Under the pieces are notes generated by a model. That model worked only from the letters and a program-made list of their open reading frames with translations, was not told the DNA's origin and did no database searches. Shown piece by piece: positions 8,507 through 22,800 of a DNA stretch of 64,000 bases; position 1 is the first letter of the stretch, and every line of letters begins with the position of its first letter. Source of the DNA: Adiantum capillus-veneris (Eukaryota; Streptophyta; Polypodiopsida; Polypodiales; Pteridaceae); the NCBI GenBank assembly GCA_014529385.2, contig CM043968.1, positions 8,536,648 to 8,600,647 on the forward strand. The letters are read 5' to 3'. The position numbers were made by a program, and so were the translations under genes.

Positions 8507-10798
8507 AATCTTAAAAAATAAAATGTATATTAAGGTGAGTGAATAAAATTTGCCACATGGCTAAGGCTTCCGTTCCAAAGCGTTTCAACTTTTCAAAGAT
8601 GTGAGAAAGGCCCGTTTCCTGTTTGAAAGCTCTAAAATGCTCTTTCCTGGTAACTATGGTTTTGACCTTTCAGGTTGTGATTAAGTCCAGTTGCTTGACA
8701 GGTTAATAGTGTTCAAAAGAGCTTCAAAAAATGGGAGCAGATTCTTCCAGGGTCAGTAGAAGGCTCTCAACTAGGCAAAGACATTGTCACAGATTGTGCA
8801 AGCATCGACTGGCAGGTGCAAGTTGTATATTTTCTCTTTACTGGGTTACTCTTAGAAGCTCAATGCAAGTGATAAACACTTGGCTTGTAATCTTCAATCC
8901 TGCCTATGTTAAAAGGTGGCCTTTTCGTGAGAAGGTGGATGAACTTGACAAAGCCATAGTTGTGGCAGAGAGGGACCCTGGAAGGTATGGCCTCGACAAT
9001 ACAGAGATAGCACATCGAAAGCGATGGACAGCCTTAACGCGAAATCAGGTACTTTGCAGCTGGAGTGAGGGACAGCATCAATGCTTTCAATGGTACATAT
9101 CAAGGTTTCATGTTATTGCATGCTTCTTGGCAATTTGGTACTATGATATTTCTAAACGTGTCTGTTTGTTTTCTTCTTTCCTGTCCTATGAGGTCTTTCC
9201 ATTCCTGAGTAGATGAAACCTTAGATGTCTTTCCAATAAAAAAGGGTCATAATGCCTAATTACGCAGATTGTAGCATTTACATGGCAAGCAGAAGTGACT
9301 TTGTTCCTGTATTGCAACTTGACAGATTAGTGCGATAAAGAAAGCTGTTCAAGATTCCCAAAGCAATGGGCCAGCACGAGTAGAGATGATGCGGATGCCT
9401 TTGAATGCTTCAAGTCAAAAAGTGAACTTAGCTTCCTCGCATGATGAAGACTTTTATGCGTCGGAGTCTGATAGACAAGCACTTCTGATGAAGTGAGTAT
9501 CTCCCGTTACGAGGGTTTTAAGTATTTTTATGAATTTTTCTTAGAGAATTGTAAAGGCATCATATTGTTTAAAGAGTCCTCTAGTATAGGTTTTAGCTTA
9601 TGCAAAATGTTTAGTGACCTGCTTGTGTCACCTGGACAAGGAAAGAGAAAGTTGGATCACAGGTGTGAATTTTTGCTTGTCGATTTACACCAAAAGCATC
9701 TATATTGAACAGCCTTATGAGATGTTCTTAGTAGCAAGACAGCATACTTTTACATCAGCGTAACTCTTACACCAACACTCAGTCTCCATTATTGTTGAAC
9801 TCCAGACCTTGGCTTCATGAAATCGGTAATAAGCATGGTTTTGTTAGAGTTAATCACCTTGTGGAGGGAGTTGCAGATGCTCCTCTAGTTCCCAGTGCCA
9901 GGTGATTGGGAGCAAGGGGTGTTTTGTGGCCCTGCCTGGCCATATAAGAAGTAAATTTCCCATTATGGCCATGATTATGTCATGGATTGCCTGCCCACCC
10001 AGTGTTTTGGCTATGTGTAGTTGGGCTGCCCAATATGCCCACTTTGCTACTGTATTTCTTTCTGCTGAGTGGCTGGTTGGTTTTGAACGCCTTTTTGAGC
10101 CTGTATGCTCTTTTTAGCAGGGATGGCCAGTGGATGTGGCCCTCGGTAGAGCATTAGAGCACATCAATGACCGAGAGCTCCTGGCTACGAACCATTATAC
10201 TGACATAGGAGGAGTATCCAAGAACATCAGAGCTAGGTGCTAGAGACATTTTCAGGAGAGGTTGTTGAGGACGGCTGACCTTGCAGACATCATCTGAGTC
10301 CTCACAGAAGGCTATCCTACTATGACATATTACACCCATTCATTGTCACAGGATGGAGCTGACTAGGGTTGCGTGTTCATGCTGTTGTAATCTTGCAACC
10401 ATATAGATATGTATTAAGCATTTTAGAGGCTAGGGCTACATTCACATGCCTAATTTACTACACTCACTTGCCACCCTATACTTTTGTGCTCTCCCCATGC
10501 TCATTCAACTCTATGATGGATTTGTATCTTATGACACGTGGATGTCACCTACATTTTGTGCAGGTTTTGTCTCATAAGCCAGTTCTTTTGGCCACTACAA
10601 TTATTAATAAATCCTCTCTCTCTCTCTCTCTCTCTCTCTGTTCACACCTAGCAGTTTAGGATTCCATAGTATTTTATTTTATCATTCTGTCATTTTGTCA
10701 TCTTGGTACTCTGACTTTGTATTAGATCCACCACATTGTAACTTTCTGGTCTCATAGATCACTTTGGCCTTTTGAAGACGTTAATATAACATTTCATA

Positions 10799-10849
<51 letters not shown>

Positions 10850-13800
10850 TTAGTGGATATAGATGGGAGACAGCTTGTAGACAGGAGACACGATCAAAGC
10901 ACAGAAGGCGGGGCTCAGGAGGAGTGGCAGTGTTATCCTCAGGGAGGACTTGCAGCCATTGATACATATAGCCCGCAGGGATGAGCAGGCTAGCTACATG
11001 TGGGTGAGATTGAGAGCAGAGACAGGCAGATATCTTTACATTGCTATTTGCTACTTTCCCCCGAGTACGTTAGTTTATGCACCACCTAGAGGACAGTCCC
11101 CCTTTTCTATTTTGGATGATGACATATGGGAGTTCTCTAGAGATGGTGACATCATCATTCTAGGGGATTTCAATGCTAGGATTGCCCATCATCAGACAGT
11201 ATTTTATGATACTTCAGAGGAGATGCTGAGAGGAGATTGCCGACGAGGAAAAGAAAAGAAAGTTCGAAGCGGGTCTCCAGCCGCAGCTTCGAAAAGAGTA
11301 TGAAGGTGTATCCGCATGATACTCTTCAAAGGATGATGGAGTCAGCAATCATTGCTGAGGATTTGCACTCAACTGGGACGCCCAGAAAAATGGAGCATAG
11401 CACTTACCGTGCAAGACAAAGAGGGGTCTACGATGACCATGGGGGCCAAGGAAGAAAACGTCCTCCATCTAGGGACGATGATCATTCTAAGAAGCCAGAG
11501 GGCACTGGCAAGCGAACTAAGTATTCTTTCTCCTACTCAACTTCAAACTTTCAGAGAGGAAGGAAGATGCTTCTACTGTGGCGAGAAAGGACATATGAAA
11601 CCGGACTGCCTGCTAAAGCAGCAAAGGCAAGAGTAAGCCTCTACGAGGCAAGAGAAAGCAAGGAAGGAACCCGCACCCCCAAGCTCGAACTCAATTCCAG
11701 ATGTTCAAGGAAACACAGAAACGGAGAAAGGGAAGCGTCAACTTCTGAAGGGCTTGGGGTCTTTGAACAACCAGCGAGTACTGATTCTTTATGATCCAGG
11801 ATCCACGGATAACTTCATTTCCCTGGATATTGCGGAACGTTTGTGCCTCACACCGGCTCAGCTATGCACACTGGTTACATCCGGATCGGCATTCGAGGGG
11901 TTGACAACCAATGCAACTCCCGTGCAAGGACAGCTCAATCTTCGGATTGGCGAGTACAAGGACTGCGAATCATTTTTGATGGCACCCATCAAGGGATGTG
12001 ATATCATCTTGGGTATGCCATGGCTCTTCCACATGACACCTATTCCCGATTATGTGGAAAAGACCCTCACTTTTGATCATGGGGGTAAGAAAATAAAGAT
12101 TCAAGCTGATGCTGGAGATTGGCAGTTCCCAATTGTAAGCCATATCTCCATTAAGAAAGAAATGAAGAAGCGTGTTTCCGCTTACTTGATTTTTGCACGT
12201 GGAAAGGATAAAACTAGTAGGGACTCTCTCTCTAGTCTGGAAATTAAGCGTCTTCAATTTATTGAAAAGTACAAAGATTGTTTCACGGAAACACTTCCTG
12301 ATGAACTCCCTCCCGTACGCCCGGGGAAGATCACCGCATAGATCTCATACCGGGTAGCTCGCCTCCCAATCAACCCCCTTATCGGGTAAGTCTTGCTCAG
12401 CAAGAGGAAATTTTGAAGCAAGTCAACGAGCTTCTAGAGAAAGGGTTAGTACGGCCAAGTGCTTCACCCTACTGCTCTCCAGTTCTACTGGTGCAGAAGA
12501 AAGATGGCACGTTTCGAATGTGCATAGACTATAGATCTTTAAACAAGATAACGATCAAGAATCGCTTTCCGATCCCTCGGATTGATGATATACTTGATAA
12601 GTTGCAGGGTGCAAGTGTCTTTAGTCGCATAGACTTAAAGAGTGGGTATCATCAGATACGGATCGCCCCTGAGGATGTCCATAAGACTGCTTTCCGCACA
12701 ACCTTTGGACTATATGAATTTTTGGTAATGCCTTTCGGCTTGACCAATGCTCTTGCGACGTTCAATCGCATGATGGACCACATTTTCAGCCCGTATCGAG
12801 CTTTTACAGGAGTATTCTTTGACGACATACTCATCTTCTCTAAGTCGGAAGAGGAACATCGGAAGCACTTGGACTTAGTGTTTCAAGAATTGCGAAAGCA
12901 TGAGTTGCATGTGAATGCAAAGAAGAGCGAGTTCTTTCTCTCAGAGATACACTATCTCGGCCATATAGTCTCTCACAATCAAGTGAGTATGGATCCTGCC
13001 AAGATCCGAGTGGTAGAAGATTGGCCTATTCCCACTACGGTACATGATGTACGTAGCTTTCTGGGATTATGTTCATATTATCGAAGGTTTGTCTGAAGAT
13101 TTGCTCATGTAGCAGGACCACTTCATGATTTGACAAAGAAGAAGATTCCTTTCAGATGGGGATCGAGACAACAAGGAGCTTTTGATCGGCTCAAGTACTT
13201 GCTAAGCCATGGACCTATTTTGATAGTGCTTGACTTAAGGAAACCATTTGAGGTTCACTGCGATGCTTCAGGCGATTGCATCGGAGCAGTGTTAAACCAA
13301 GAAGGCCATGCAGTGGCTTACGAAAGCAGACGGCTTAAGGATGCAGAGTTGCATGCATCAATCTATGAAAAGGAACTCACGGCTGTGATTCACGCCTTAT
13401 CCAACTGGAAGCACTATCTTCTAGGAGCGGATTTTGTGATCAAGACTGATCACCAGAGTTTGCGGTATTTTCTTACGCAAAGGAAATTATCTGAAAAGTA
13501 GATGAGATGGGCAAACTTTTTGTCTATGTTTCACTTCCAGATCCTTCACACGGCTGAGAGTAAGAATGTAGTCGTAGATGCATTGTGTAGGCGGCCAAGG
13601 GTGAACGCTATCACTTCGGTGTATCACCAAGAATTAGAAGCACTACCGGATTTGTATCCGAATGATCCAGACTTCTCCACCATTTGGGGAAAGCTACATC
13701 GTGGAGAGAAAAAGTTTCCCTATTCCATCTGGGACGGTTATCTCTACCACCATCAGGCTATATGTGTGGCGGAACCATTAAGAAAGAAGATCATGGATGA

Positions 13801-16800
13801 AGCACACGCTTCGCCTTATGCGGGTCATCGGGGTATTCTCCCTACGACCTTAGCAATGGATAGATATTTCTTTTGGCCTAGCCTTAAAGCAGACATTGAT
13901 AAATATGTCAGGGAATGTTTGGTTTGCCAAAAAGTGAAGTATGATCGGCATAAGACGCCTGAGTTGCTACAACCTTTGCCTGTGCCTAATGAACCTTGGG
14001 AAAGTATTGCCATGGACTTCATCATGGACCTCCCTATAACTCAGATTGGAAACGACGCGATCTGGACCATTGTGGACATGTTTAGCAAGCAAGCACACTT
14101 TATACCAGTCAAGAAAACGATCAAAGCAGATCATATGGCTAGGGTCTTTCTAGCACAGATCTTTAAGCATCACGGAATGCCTAAGTATGTGAGCGATCGA
14201 GATCCTCGCATGACAGGAAATTTTTGGCGTGCCTTGATGGATAATCTTGGTACGAAGCTGAATTTTTCATTTGCCTACCATCCTCAAACGGATGGGCAAA
14301 GTGAGATAGCCAATTCCACAGTATTGGATATGTTAAAAGCTTATGTGTCAGACCGGCAATCTGACTGGGAGAAATATTTGCCTCTGGCGTATAACAATAC
14401 CATACACTCATTGACGGGGAAAGCACCTTTTGAGATTCTCTATGGTAAGCCTTTGCTTCCACCCATCCTTTTAACTAGGGATAAGATCTTTGCAGCAGAT
14501 GAATTTGTTCGAGATTTGGACACAGCCTACGGGGCAAGTTAGGAGAGCTATTCTACGCTAGGGAAAGCATAAGAAGGCTGCAGACGAGCATAGAAGGAAT
14601 CTAGACTTAACAGTCGGACAATTAGTCTTACTCAAGTTTGAGAAGGCAAGACTTAAGAAACAAGCGTCTCATAAGGGGAAGGTGGTAAAACTTTCTACCC
14701 GCTACTATGGGTCGTTTAAGATCACTGAGCGAGTGAATGATGTCACTTTCCGATTAGAGCTACCGCCTAATTGGAAGATCCATAATGCTTTCCATGTCAG
14801 TTTACTTCGGCCGTATGTGGGACCGCCTCCAAGCCAGCCTAGTGCTGAGAAACCTCCTGAGGTTTAGGAAACAGAAGAAATACTCCAACTGGAGCAGATA
14901 GTAAGTCATCAGGAGCGGTCTCTCAAATCCGAAAAGATAACACGGAAGTATTTGGTTAAGTTTAAGAACTATTCGAATCTAGATGCTCAGTGGATGACGT
15001 AGGAGGAATTAGCAGCTTATCCCGAGATACTGGAGGTATATGTCCAAGCACTACAGTTGAGGTCAACTGTTTAGAAGCCAGAGGGATGTTGCTAATTGGA
15101 CTATTTTCTTATTTTTAATGATTAATCTCTTTTTAGGATATTTTATTATGTGCACTAAGAACTGTTAAAAGATTGTAGCTACAGGAACTGCCATCAAGAA
15201 CGGACAAACTCTGATGTGTCATTTGATGGGTGATGGTAAACATCGCGAAGGAGTTTCCGTAAGTTCGGTGGAAAGGGCCGGGTTACGAGTGCCCCTGATG
15301 CGTCACATGATGGGTGACGGGTGCATCAATAAGGGGGCATCCCGTAGGCTAAGGAGGAAATCCGAACTGAGTAAGAAAATACGCGTAAGAACGCAAGCAC
15401 AAGAATAAAGATGGGTTCAATGAAGCTTTTTACGAAAAGCAGGAACATTCGCGGGAAGGCAGATGCTTTCCTGTGAGGAGTCTGTGTCTACATTGCATCT
15501 GTGCCGTGTTCTGCACCCGGGGACGCCTGGAATGTGTCCGTGTAGCATTGATTGCATTAACTAAGTGAGTTTTTAAAGTTTGAACAGGTTCACACTTTAT
15601 TTTATTAAGTGGCCGGTCACTTTTTAAGTGACCAGGCCCTTATTAATAAAATAAAGCAAGCAAGGCTCTTATAAAAAAAAAGCCAGTGCTAAAACTTACG
15701 CAGGGGGCTGAAATCTGCGATTTCTCTCTCCTCTCTCTAGAAAGCGCCAAGCTCTGCTTTTTAGGCCTCTATTCCCACCGGGTGCCAGGGCTTATAAAAG
15801 GACAGCCAGCGTTCAGTTCTCAGCACGCCGGAAGCAGTAGAGAGTGCTAGCGCTGGGATTTTGGAGTAGAGACTGGCGACGGAAATTGCAAGTGTTCGCG
15901 TGACGACTGAGTGCGGAGGTCGATTCTTCGAGCAAGGAGCGACAGGTATAAGGTGTTGATACGCATTGAGAATTGTTGCTTTGTGTGGTTTGTTTTGCAG
16001 GTATCTCCCGTGTTGCGGGAAGGCCCTTTACGGGAAAGTACGGCTTTACGCCTAAGTCCCTTACGGGAAAGTACGGCCTCGTGCCCAAGTCCCTTACGGG
16101 AAGGAACGGCCTTGTGCCCAAGCCCTTTACGGGAAAGATCACAGAACGGAGGGGTTTCTCGGGTTCTCGTGCTTGTATAAGAATTCTCCCTGAATAAAAG
16201 AATACTCTTAACGGGGGGTGACCAGCCCATCTTCTAGTCCCCAATAGTGTGTCGATCCTCTCCCTTCTCTCATGTTTGCAAAGTATTATAATTTTCAGAT
16301 TTTCTAAGTGCTCGTGTACGCTCCCGTTTTGTGACAGAGACCAAAAGGTTACATGTGGTGAATCTAATACCCAGGTTTGGGTACAAAAAAGTACAAAGAA
16401 CTGAAAAGAAAATAGTGGGTAGGGGTGGGGTGAAAGCTAATACAAAGGGAAATACAAAGAGTGAGCTGATACAATGGAGCTCTTTGACAATCGAGGCATC
16501 ATATATACATATACATCACTATCCTTTACGGCTCCTATGTCGCGCCAGTATGGTATGGATCCTCTGTCGCAATCTGCATCAATGTCAAGAGGGCACCCGC
16601 ATCCGTGGGCGACGGGATCGCCCCAACTCTATTGCCCGATCAAGCAGTATGCCTCTGGTGTTGTTATGCTGCGGGGGTTGCTCGAACTCCTCTATCTGTG
16701 ACTGAAAAAAATCGTAATCTTTCGTTGTCTCTGGATCTCTCTCATTGTGCCCCTCTTCAAGAGGTCCTCTCTGTGTTTGCGAATCTCCAATAAGTATAAT

Positions 16801-19800
16801 CCGAGGCATCTCTAAGCCTGGTATCTCATGACTCTAGAAAGTGGCCCAAAACCCTCTCTGAATAGACAGTGAAAGCGGCCTTGTATCTCATAGTATATTG
16901 GGCAGCGACATATGTAATGTAGCTCTGTCTCTGGCTCTATTTGGCACACCTGACAAATCCTGGACTCAACGGGTACTCCTCTAAATCTACCTGTCTCGAT
17001 CTCTAGCTGATATGAGGATGTGCGTATCCGACCAATAGCACATCGTATCCCGTGGGATAGATGAGTATCCATGTATCCTGGTCTGATAAAAAAACCATCC
17101 TCCTTGAGTTGGAGAAGATGCTTTCTATAGAAAGTTATCTTCGTACCTAGCTCATGGGTAGATTGTATCCAGTTCCTCTTCGTATCCAACTGAATCAAGT
17201 CCTGTCTGATGAGCCTGGTAATCTATGCCCTAGTGAGGGAGATGGAGGGTGCATCCAAAGAGTACTGAATGGGGGAAGTTGGTCCATACTAAAGGCATGT
17301 AACTGAAACCAAGATGCCATCTCTGCATACCAACATGATCTATCTCCCTTTAATGCCAGCTGTCGTGAAGACTCTAATGCTAATCGAGCATATGTGTCTC
17401 TAGGGAGAGCCCAAGTGCTATGCATAAATGAAACTGATCGAGTGAGTGCCTCCACTACCAATGGAGGTGCAACGAGCTCCGTCCTAACAATGTCATGTGG
17501 TACTGAGGCCTAGGCCCTAATCATTCGAGAAATCAGACACCAAGGGCTTCTCCCTACATCTCCATCCATCAGTATTGCCAGCTCTGCTATGATGATCAAT
17601 TGAGGGGCCCATATCTCCACTCCGTACAACATGGCCGAAGTGACCAAAGTGTGAAAGAGCGAAAGCTTTGTTGGAAGGTTCCCGGAACTGAACTTGCGAA
17701 CATCTCCTCTCAAGTCTCCCCAATGCCGCATAGGCTTTAGTCAATCGTGTATTTGCTGATGCCTCAGGGAAAATACTGGACCACTGAAAACTGCCCCAAG
17801 ATAAGTGTATGTATCTGCATACTTCATAGTCTCTCGCCATATGTAAAAGTGGGGGCGGACCTCCTTACCCTTTCCGCTGTGGTGTTAAACACCATTACCT
17901 TGGTCTTACCAAGGTTCATAGACAATCCACTGTCCCGTGCGAATACATGCAATGCATCCCCTCTGGAGAATGAGAGATCAACACAATCATCAGCATATAA
18001 TAGCCATGGTATCCATGTCCCTGCAAGCTGAGCACCTCTATCACCCTCTGTATGTACATAATTTGAAAACTCATCTACATATATCCCAAAGAGAGTCGAA
18101 GATAGGGAACAACCTTGCTTCACCCCAATGGTGGAGTGAACCATGTCGGACATGCCCTGAGTAGTGTGTACTTGTCCTACCACTGTCCTATATAAAGCTA
18201 AGATCCCCCAGATCAGCTCTGTGGGCACCTCCATGTCCTTACCCTCTAGCAATAAAGAAAGTACATGTTTCTGGGCATGCCTCTGGAGGGTCAGGCAAAG
18301 GTGGCTTCCGCGATGCTGTGTATAGAGATGTAGCATATTCCCCCCATGTCTATGGCTGGCGGTGAAGAGTGATCATTGAAAAGCCTCCATGCCTCACTAG
18401 AGTCGTGACTCATAAACATCTGATACAGATCACGCTCTAATTGAGATAGGTAAGCCCTCTTCTTTCGTCGCACTAGGCTGCGGAAGATAATGCGTGACTG
18501 TCTATGTGTAGTAGTATCCATGAGCACCTCTCTCTGTAATCTGATCCTCGTCTCTCTACACTCCTCATCATACCAACTGTTTTGAGGCATGCTCCCAGAT
18601 CGTCTGCATGTAGCTTCCCAGATCGTCTGCGTGTAGGTTGGCTGCGGGGATATGCCTCTGATGCTGCATCATGTAGCGTTCGTGTTAGAATCTGGGTGAG
18701 CTTATCTAGTGGTCGTCGTGTATTCCTTTGTCTTTTTGTTCTTGTCTTTGAGTAAATCATAATGATTGGCTCTGTAAAAGTGTTTCTTCTTTGCATAAAA
18801 CATGTGATGCCTATTCCGTAGAACTGTCAGAAATTGTGTGGAATCTGATCTTCTTTGCCTTTTTCTTGTTCTTTCCAAACTTTGTTTCTTGCTTCGCTTC
18901 TTACCTTTTCTGTCCTCCTCGTTGGAGCTGGAAGAGGAAGAGCTAGAAGAATTGTTAGAAGAAGAGGAAGAAGAACTGGGTAGTCCTTCAAAATGCACAC
19001 GCTTCTTTTGTTTTCGTGCAGTTGCAAAAGAAGATTGATTGCCCAAGTAACCGGGGTAGTCAGTCCCCTTGTTGCGCTTCTTCAATTGCTTCTTCGATGG
19101 CTTCTTTGTATCTAGAAGCTGATGGATGTGGGTCTCAACCACATCATGGGGTTCTTCTTCAGTGAACATCCTCGAGGTAGGAGGTTTGATTGGTGTCTCA
19201 ATGGCTTTCTGCCATTGGGTATGCACTTCATCCATGGAGTGCTGGGTTAGAAATTTTGCATATTGAGGATCTTTGGCAAACAGAAGCATCTTTTTCGCAT
19301 ACTCGTCAATGTGTTGTTGATGTTGCATCTTCATGACTTTATATTGTGAGGGCCGAGGTGGCTTGTACTCATTCTCCGCTCAATCGCTTGAATTTCCCGT
19401 ACTACCTCACACTTTAGGGGTAGCAGAGGGGTTCGTCTGATTCTCTTCGGAATCCATAGGTGCCTCGAGAAGAAGGATTGGATTCCCCGGTAGCAAAGGA
19501 ATCGGCCGTGCTCTAATGCCATTGTAACAAACTTGGGCACCCCAAGTCTAGGTTTTGTCGCGACACAATAGGGATTCACTTAAAACACTTCACAATAAAT
19601 GAGTCGACACGGCTCGACGTAGTTCCGTGCCAAGAGAGATTGGCCCCAAAGATTAGCGCCCCTTTTGGTATTTCTTTTTATATTAGCCTTTGAGCAAAGT
19701 ACAACTCCCGCTGTTCCTCAACTCTCAGACTCTGCGTCTAGATGCCCTGATTAGTGAGGCCCTTGGGCTCCTTATAGAATTACAAAGGATGCCAAAAACA

Positions 19801-22800
19801 GAGCCCCAAAAGCACTTGCCTCACAAAGCTAGCGCTAGAAACTACCAAAAGCAGCTAGCACAAATTGTAGAAATCCGTATGGCTTGCCACGTCAGTAGGT
19901 CACCGCGTTTTACGGTAATCCGTGCAAATGTCAGCGCGATTCAGTGCCACGTCAGTCGGTGCAATTATCAGCGCGATTTAGTGCCACGTCAGTCGGTGCA
20001 ATTGTCAACGTGATTCACGACCGTCGTACAATGCCACATCATCAATCCGTTAATCATCTTTGTGTCCTCTTGGGCCCCCTTGGCAAGGGCACCATAAGTT
20101 GGTACAACTTGCAAGCTCTAAAATCTTTCAAAATAGGCCTCTCGGATTGGCTTTTTTAAAATGGTAAATCTTTATCTGCCCTTTTGTTCAAGAGTTGGCT
20201 CCCCGTCTGTCTGGTGGTCATGCCACGTCATCACCTTGTGACACTAAACCTTGAAATACAAAAGCTTGACGTCTGGGTTGATTTTTCTTAAATTGCGTTG
20301 ACATGCTGATGTGGCAGGTTGTACGGATTTGCGATGGCTCCTTTTGGTAGCTTTTGGCGCCAGCTTTTGGGTGCAGATGCTTTTGGATCTTAGTGCTTTT
20401 AGAAGTGAAGCTTTTGGGGCTCTGCTTTTGGGCATCCCTTGTAAGTTTATAAGTGCCAGAAGGGCCACTCTTCCATAGAGCATCTGGATGCAAAGTTGGA
20501 CCCTCGAGAGTTGTACCTTAGTAAAGTATTAATAAAGAAATACCGAAAGGGGCGCAAGTCTTTGGGTCCAGTGCGTCTTGGCTTGGAACTCCGTCGTGCC
20601 GTGTCGTCTCTCTCTCTCTCTATTCAAGTTCAGTTCCGTTATTTGCAGCTTGTGCTCATTTGTTGCTATTGATTTTTTGCTTGGAGTGTCTGTACCTGTA
20701 AAAGTGCTATTAGAGCTCAGAATAACTCTTCTTCCAGGGAGGATCTTATGCTTTCTGCAACAGACATGGGTTCTCGCAAAGAATCTGACACAGATGACAC
20801 CCATATGACCTTTGGTCTACGGGGAGATCAAGAAAAGCTGAGTCCCAGTGTGGGAAGAGAAGAATCCAATGGAGAATTTTTGGCGGGGAATCTCAATAGA
20901 GGAGAGTACAAATGTCAACTGGAGGTTGACGCATGTGTGAAAAGAGAGATCAAGTACTCCCAAGATCCAAAATGTGTGAATTACTTGAAGAATTACGCGA
21001 TTGATGAGATTCACTTGAGCTGGCGAGAGTGTAATAGGAGGGCACCGTGTGTCAACTTAAATAAATAGATGGAACAAACATTTAAGTACTTGAATCACAA
21101 CTGAAGTGAAAGAGAGAGAGACAACACACGAGACGCGGAGTGGCGGAGTTTCACCTCAAGAGAGCATTGGCCCTAAACCCTGGCATCCCTTTCGTTATTT
21201 CTTTATATTGCTTTAACTTTGTACAATGTTGTGGCTCTGCTCTGCATGTGCCTGTGGTAGAATGCCAGAGAGAGAGAGGGAGCCCACAAACCATACATAA
21301 ACACCCTAAGCCCATCCAAAAGCAGTAGATGAAAAGCATACACTCTATAAGCACATGGTCTAAAAGCATCTGGTCAAAAAGCTCATGCGCAAAATCCGTA
21401 CAATCGCCACATCAGCAAATCGTAGCGCAAAAGGTGGAATTGTCGTACAATTGCCACATCATCTCGTCAGCGCGATTTGGGAACTCTCCGTACAATCATG
21501 CCATGTCATCAGTTGGTTCGCTCAAGTTTTTGTGTGTGTGGAGGTCCGTCTTTAGTTCTAGTGACTTGGGCCCCATCGAATGGGGTCCCATAAGTTGGTA
21601 AGAACTCTTCTATTAATTTGCCCCACTCGGCGAGGATTTAAAAGTTGGTGAGAGCTTCTGCTTCTACTGCTTCTAGGGTTCAAGGCCCCTCGGTCGGGAT
21701 CTGCAAGTCGGTTAGGGTTAGGTCGAGGAAACCCTAACCTGCCGGGTCTTCAATGGCTTGACATGTTAGTAGTTTGTGACATCCCCCCTTTTTGAAAGAA
21801 GAGTAATTGTCCGCGATTACTAATCTATCTGCAAAACAACTCACGTTACCTCAAAAATCTGAGGGTCATGTCGAGGGACAATCGGTTTTCTTATTCTATA
21901 TTGGAACTATTGATATTCCGGCGTAGCAAAATTATCCATCACACCCAGACCTCGTTGATTTGTTACGGGTGTCTCAATGCACTAAAACTATATATATACT
22001 CACCCAATTAGGAATATTTAGTGGTTGGCATATCACAATACAACACAAATACTCACATATGCATGTTACAAGACACAATGAACATTGCCCCTAAGCACTC
22101 CTCCGAGACAAACGGTTTGCGGCATGGAGCCACTAAACGACTACCTTGTCACTCCCCCTGCAAATAATCTAAAAAGGTTCGGACCATGTGCTTAGGGGAC
22201 TGATACAACCAAACGCTCCCCAGACCGTGGCCTGCGTCGCTTGGAGGTTTAAAGCATACAACTAAATGCTCCCCATACACTTGGTCTGTGTTGTTTAGAT
22301 GTTTTCCAACGTACAACGAAACGCTCCCCAGACACCCGGTGTGCGTTGTTGCGAGGTTTCATACATTTATCAAACAACAGGCCATTGGGAAGTAAATCAC
22401 AAATCATTGAAATGAGTATTAAAACCAGAGAAACAATTCTTATATCTTTTTTTTTCGGAGAAAAAGATCCTTCTATTAGTTATTGAAACTGCCCATGGGG
22501 CGACAACCACCTTTGCAAGAGAGAGCTACAACAAACATAAGGGGGGAGACTCCCCCAATGAAAAACAACATATGTACAAGGAGGCTAAATCAAGAGATGG
22601 GAGGAGGGAAAAGCCACACAGGTGGGCGGTAGTGCCATCAGCACACCTTGGACCATGATGAAGAAAAGCCCAGGGCGCCAGAGTCGAAGGAAGGCCTCTC
22701 TACGCTCCCGCATGCGGTCGGAGTTGCCCTCGAGTCTCTCGAACTGTCCTCTGAGAGTGTGGGTCAGCTCTAGTCAAAAATCTCGAACAGTCTCTGCTGG

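Larger units (their letters stand above)
15087..16336 (+). repeat. E3 3' LTR (1250 bp)
   Basis: TG...CA ends: TGTTGCTAATTGGAC at 15087 and CTCCCGTTTTGTGACA at 16336. Inside are a 19-nt palindrome (15615-15633), a TATAAAAG box (15793-15800), about three 33-bp repeat units (16024-16122) and an AATAAA (16193-16198). The sequence is colinear with the solo LTR at 28910-30288 along its whole length. No 5' partner LTR is in place. The 5 bp after it (GAGAC, 16337-16341) would be the expected target-site duplication. Confidence 0.92.

Noticed and set aside
8731-9216. 161-residue + strand open reading
   Set aside because: It overlaps exons 2 and 3 of SYP61 in other frames and reads through introns; the spliced model explains the conserved text better.
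11970-12257. Minus-strand open reading in E3
   Set aside because: Shadow of the protease frame on the other strand; no motif of its own.
15073-16336. E3 as a full-length element with paired LTRs
   Set aside because: No 5' LTR or primer-binding site lies left of 11237; the matching LTR at 28910 is solo with its own target-site duplication.
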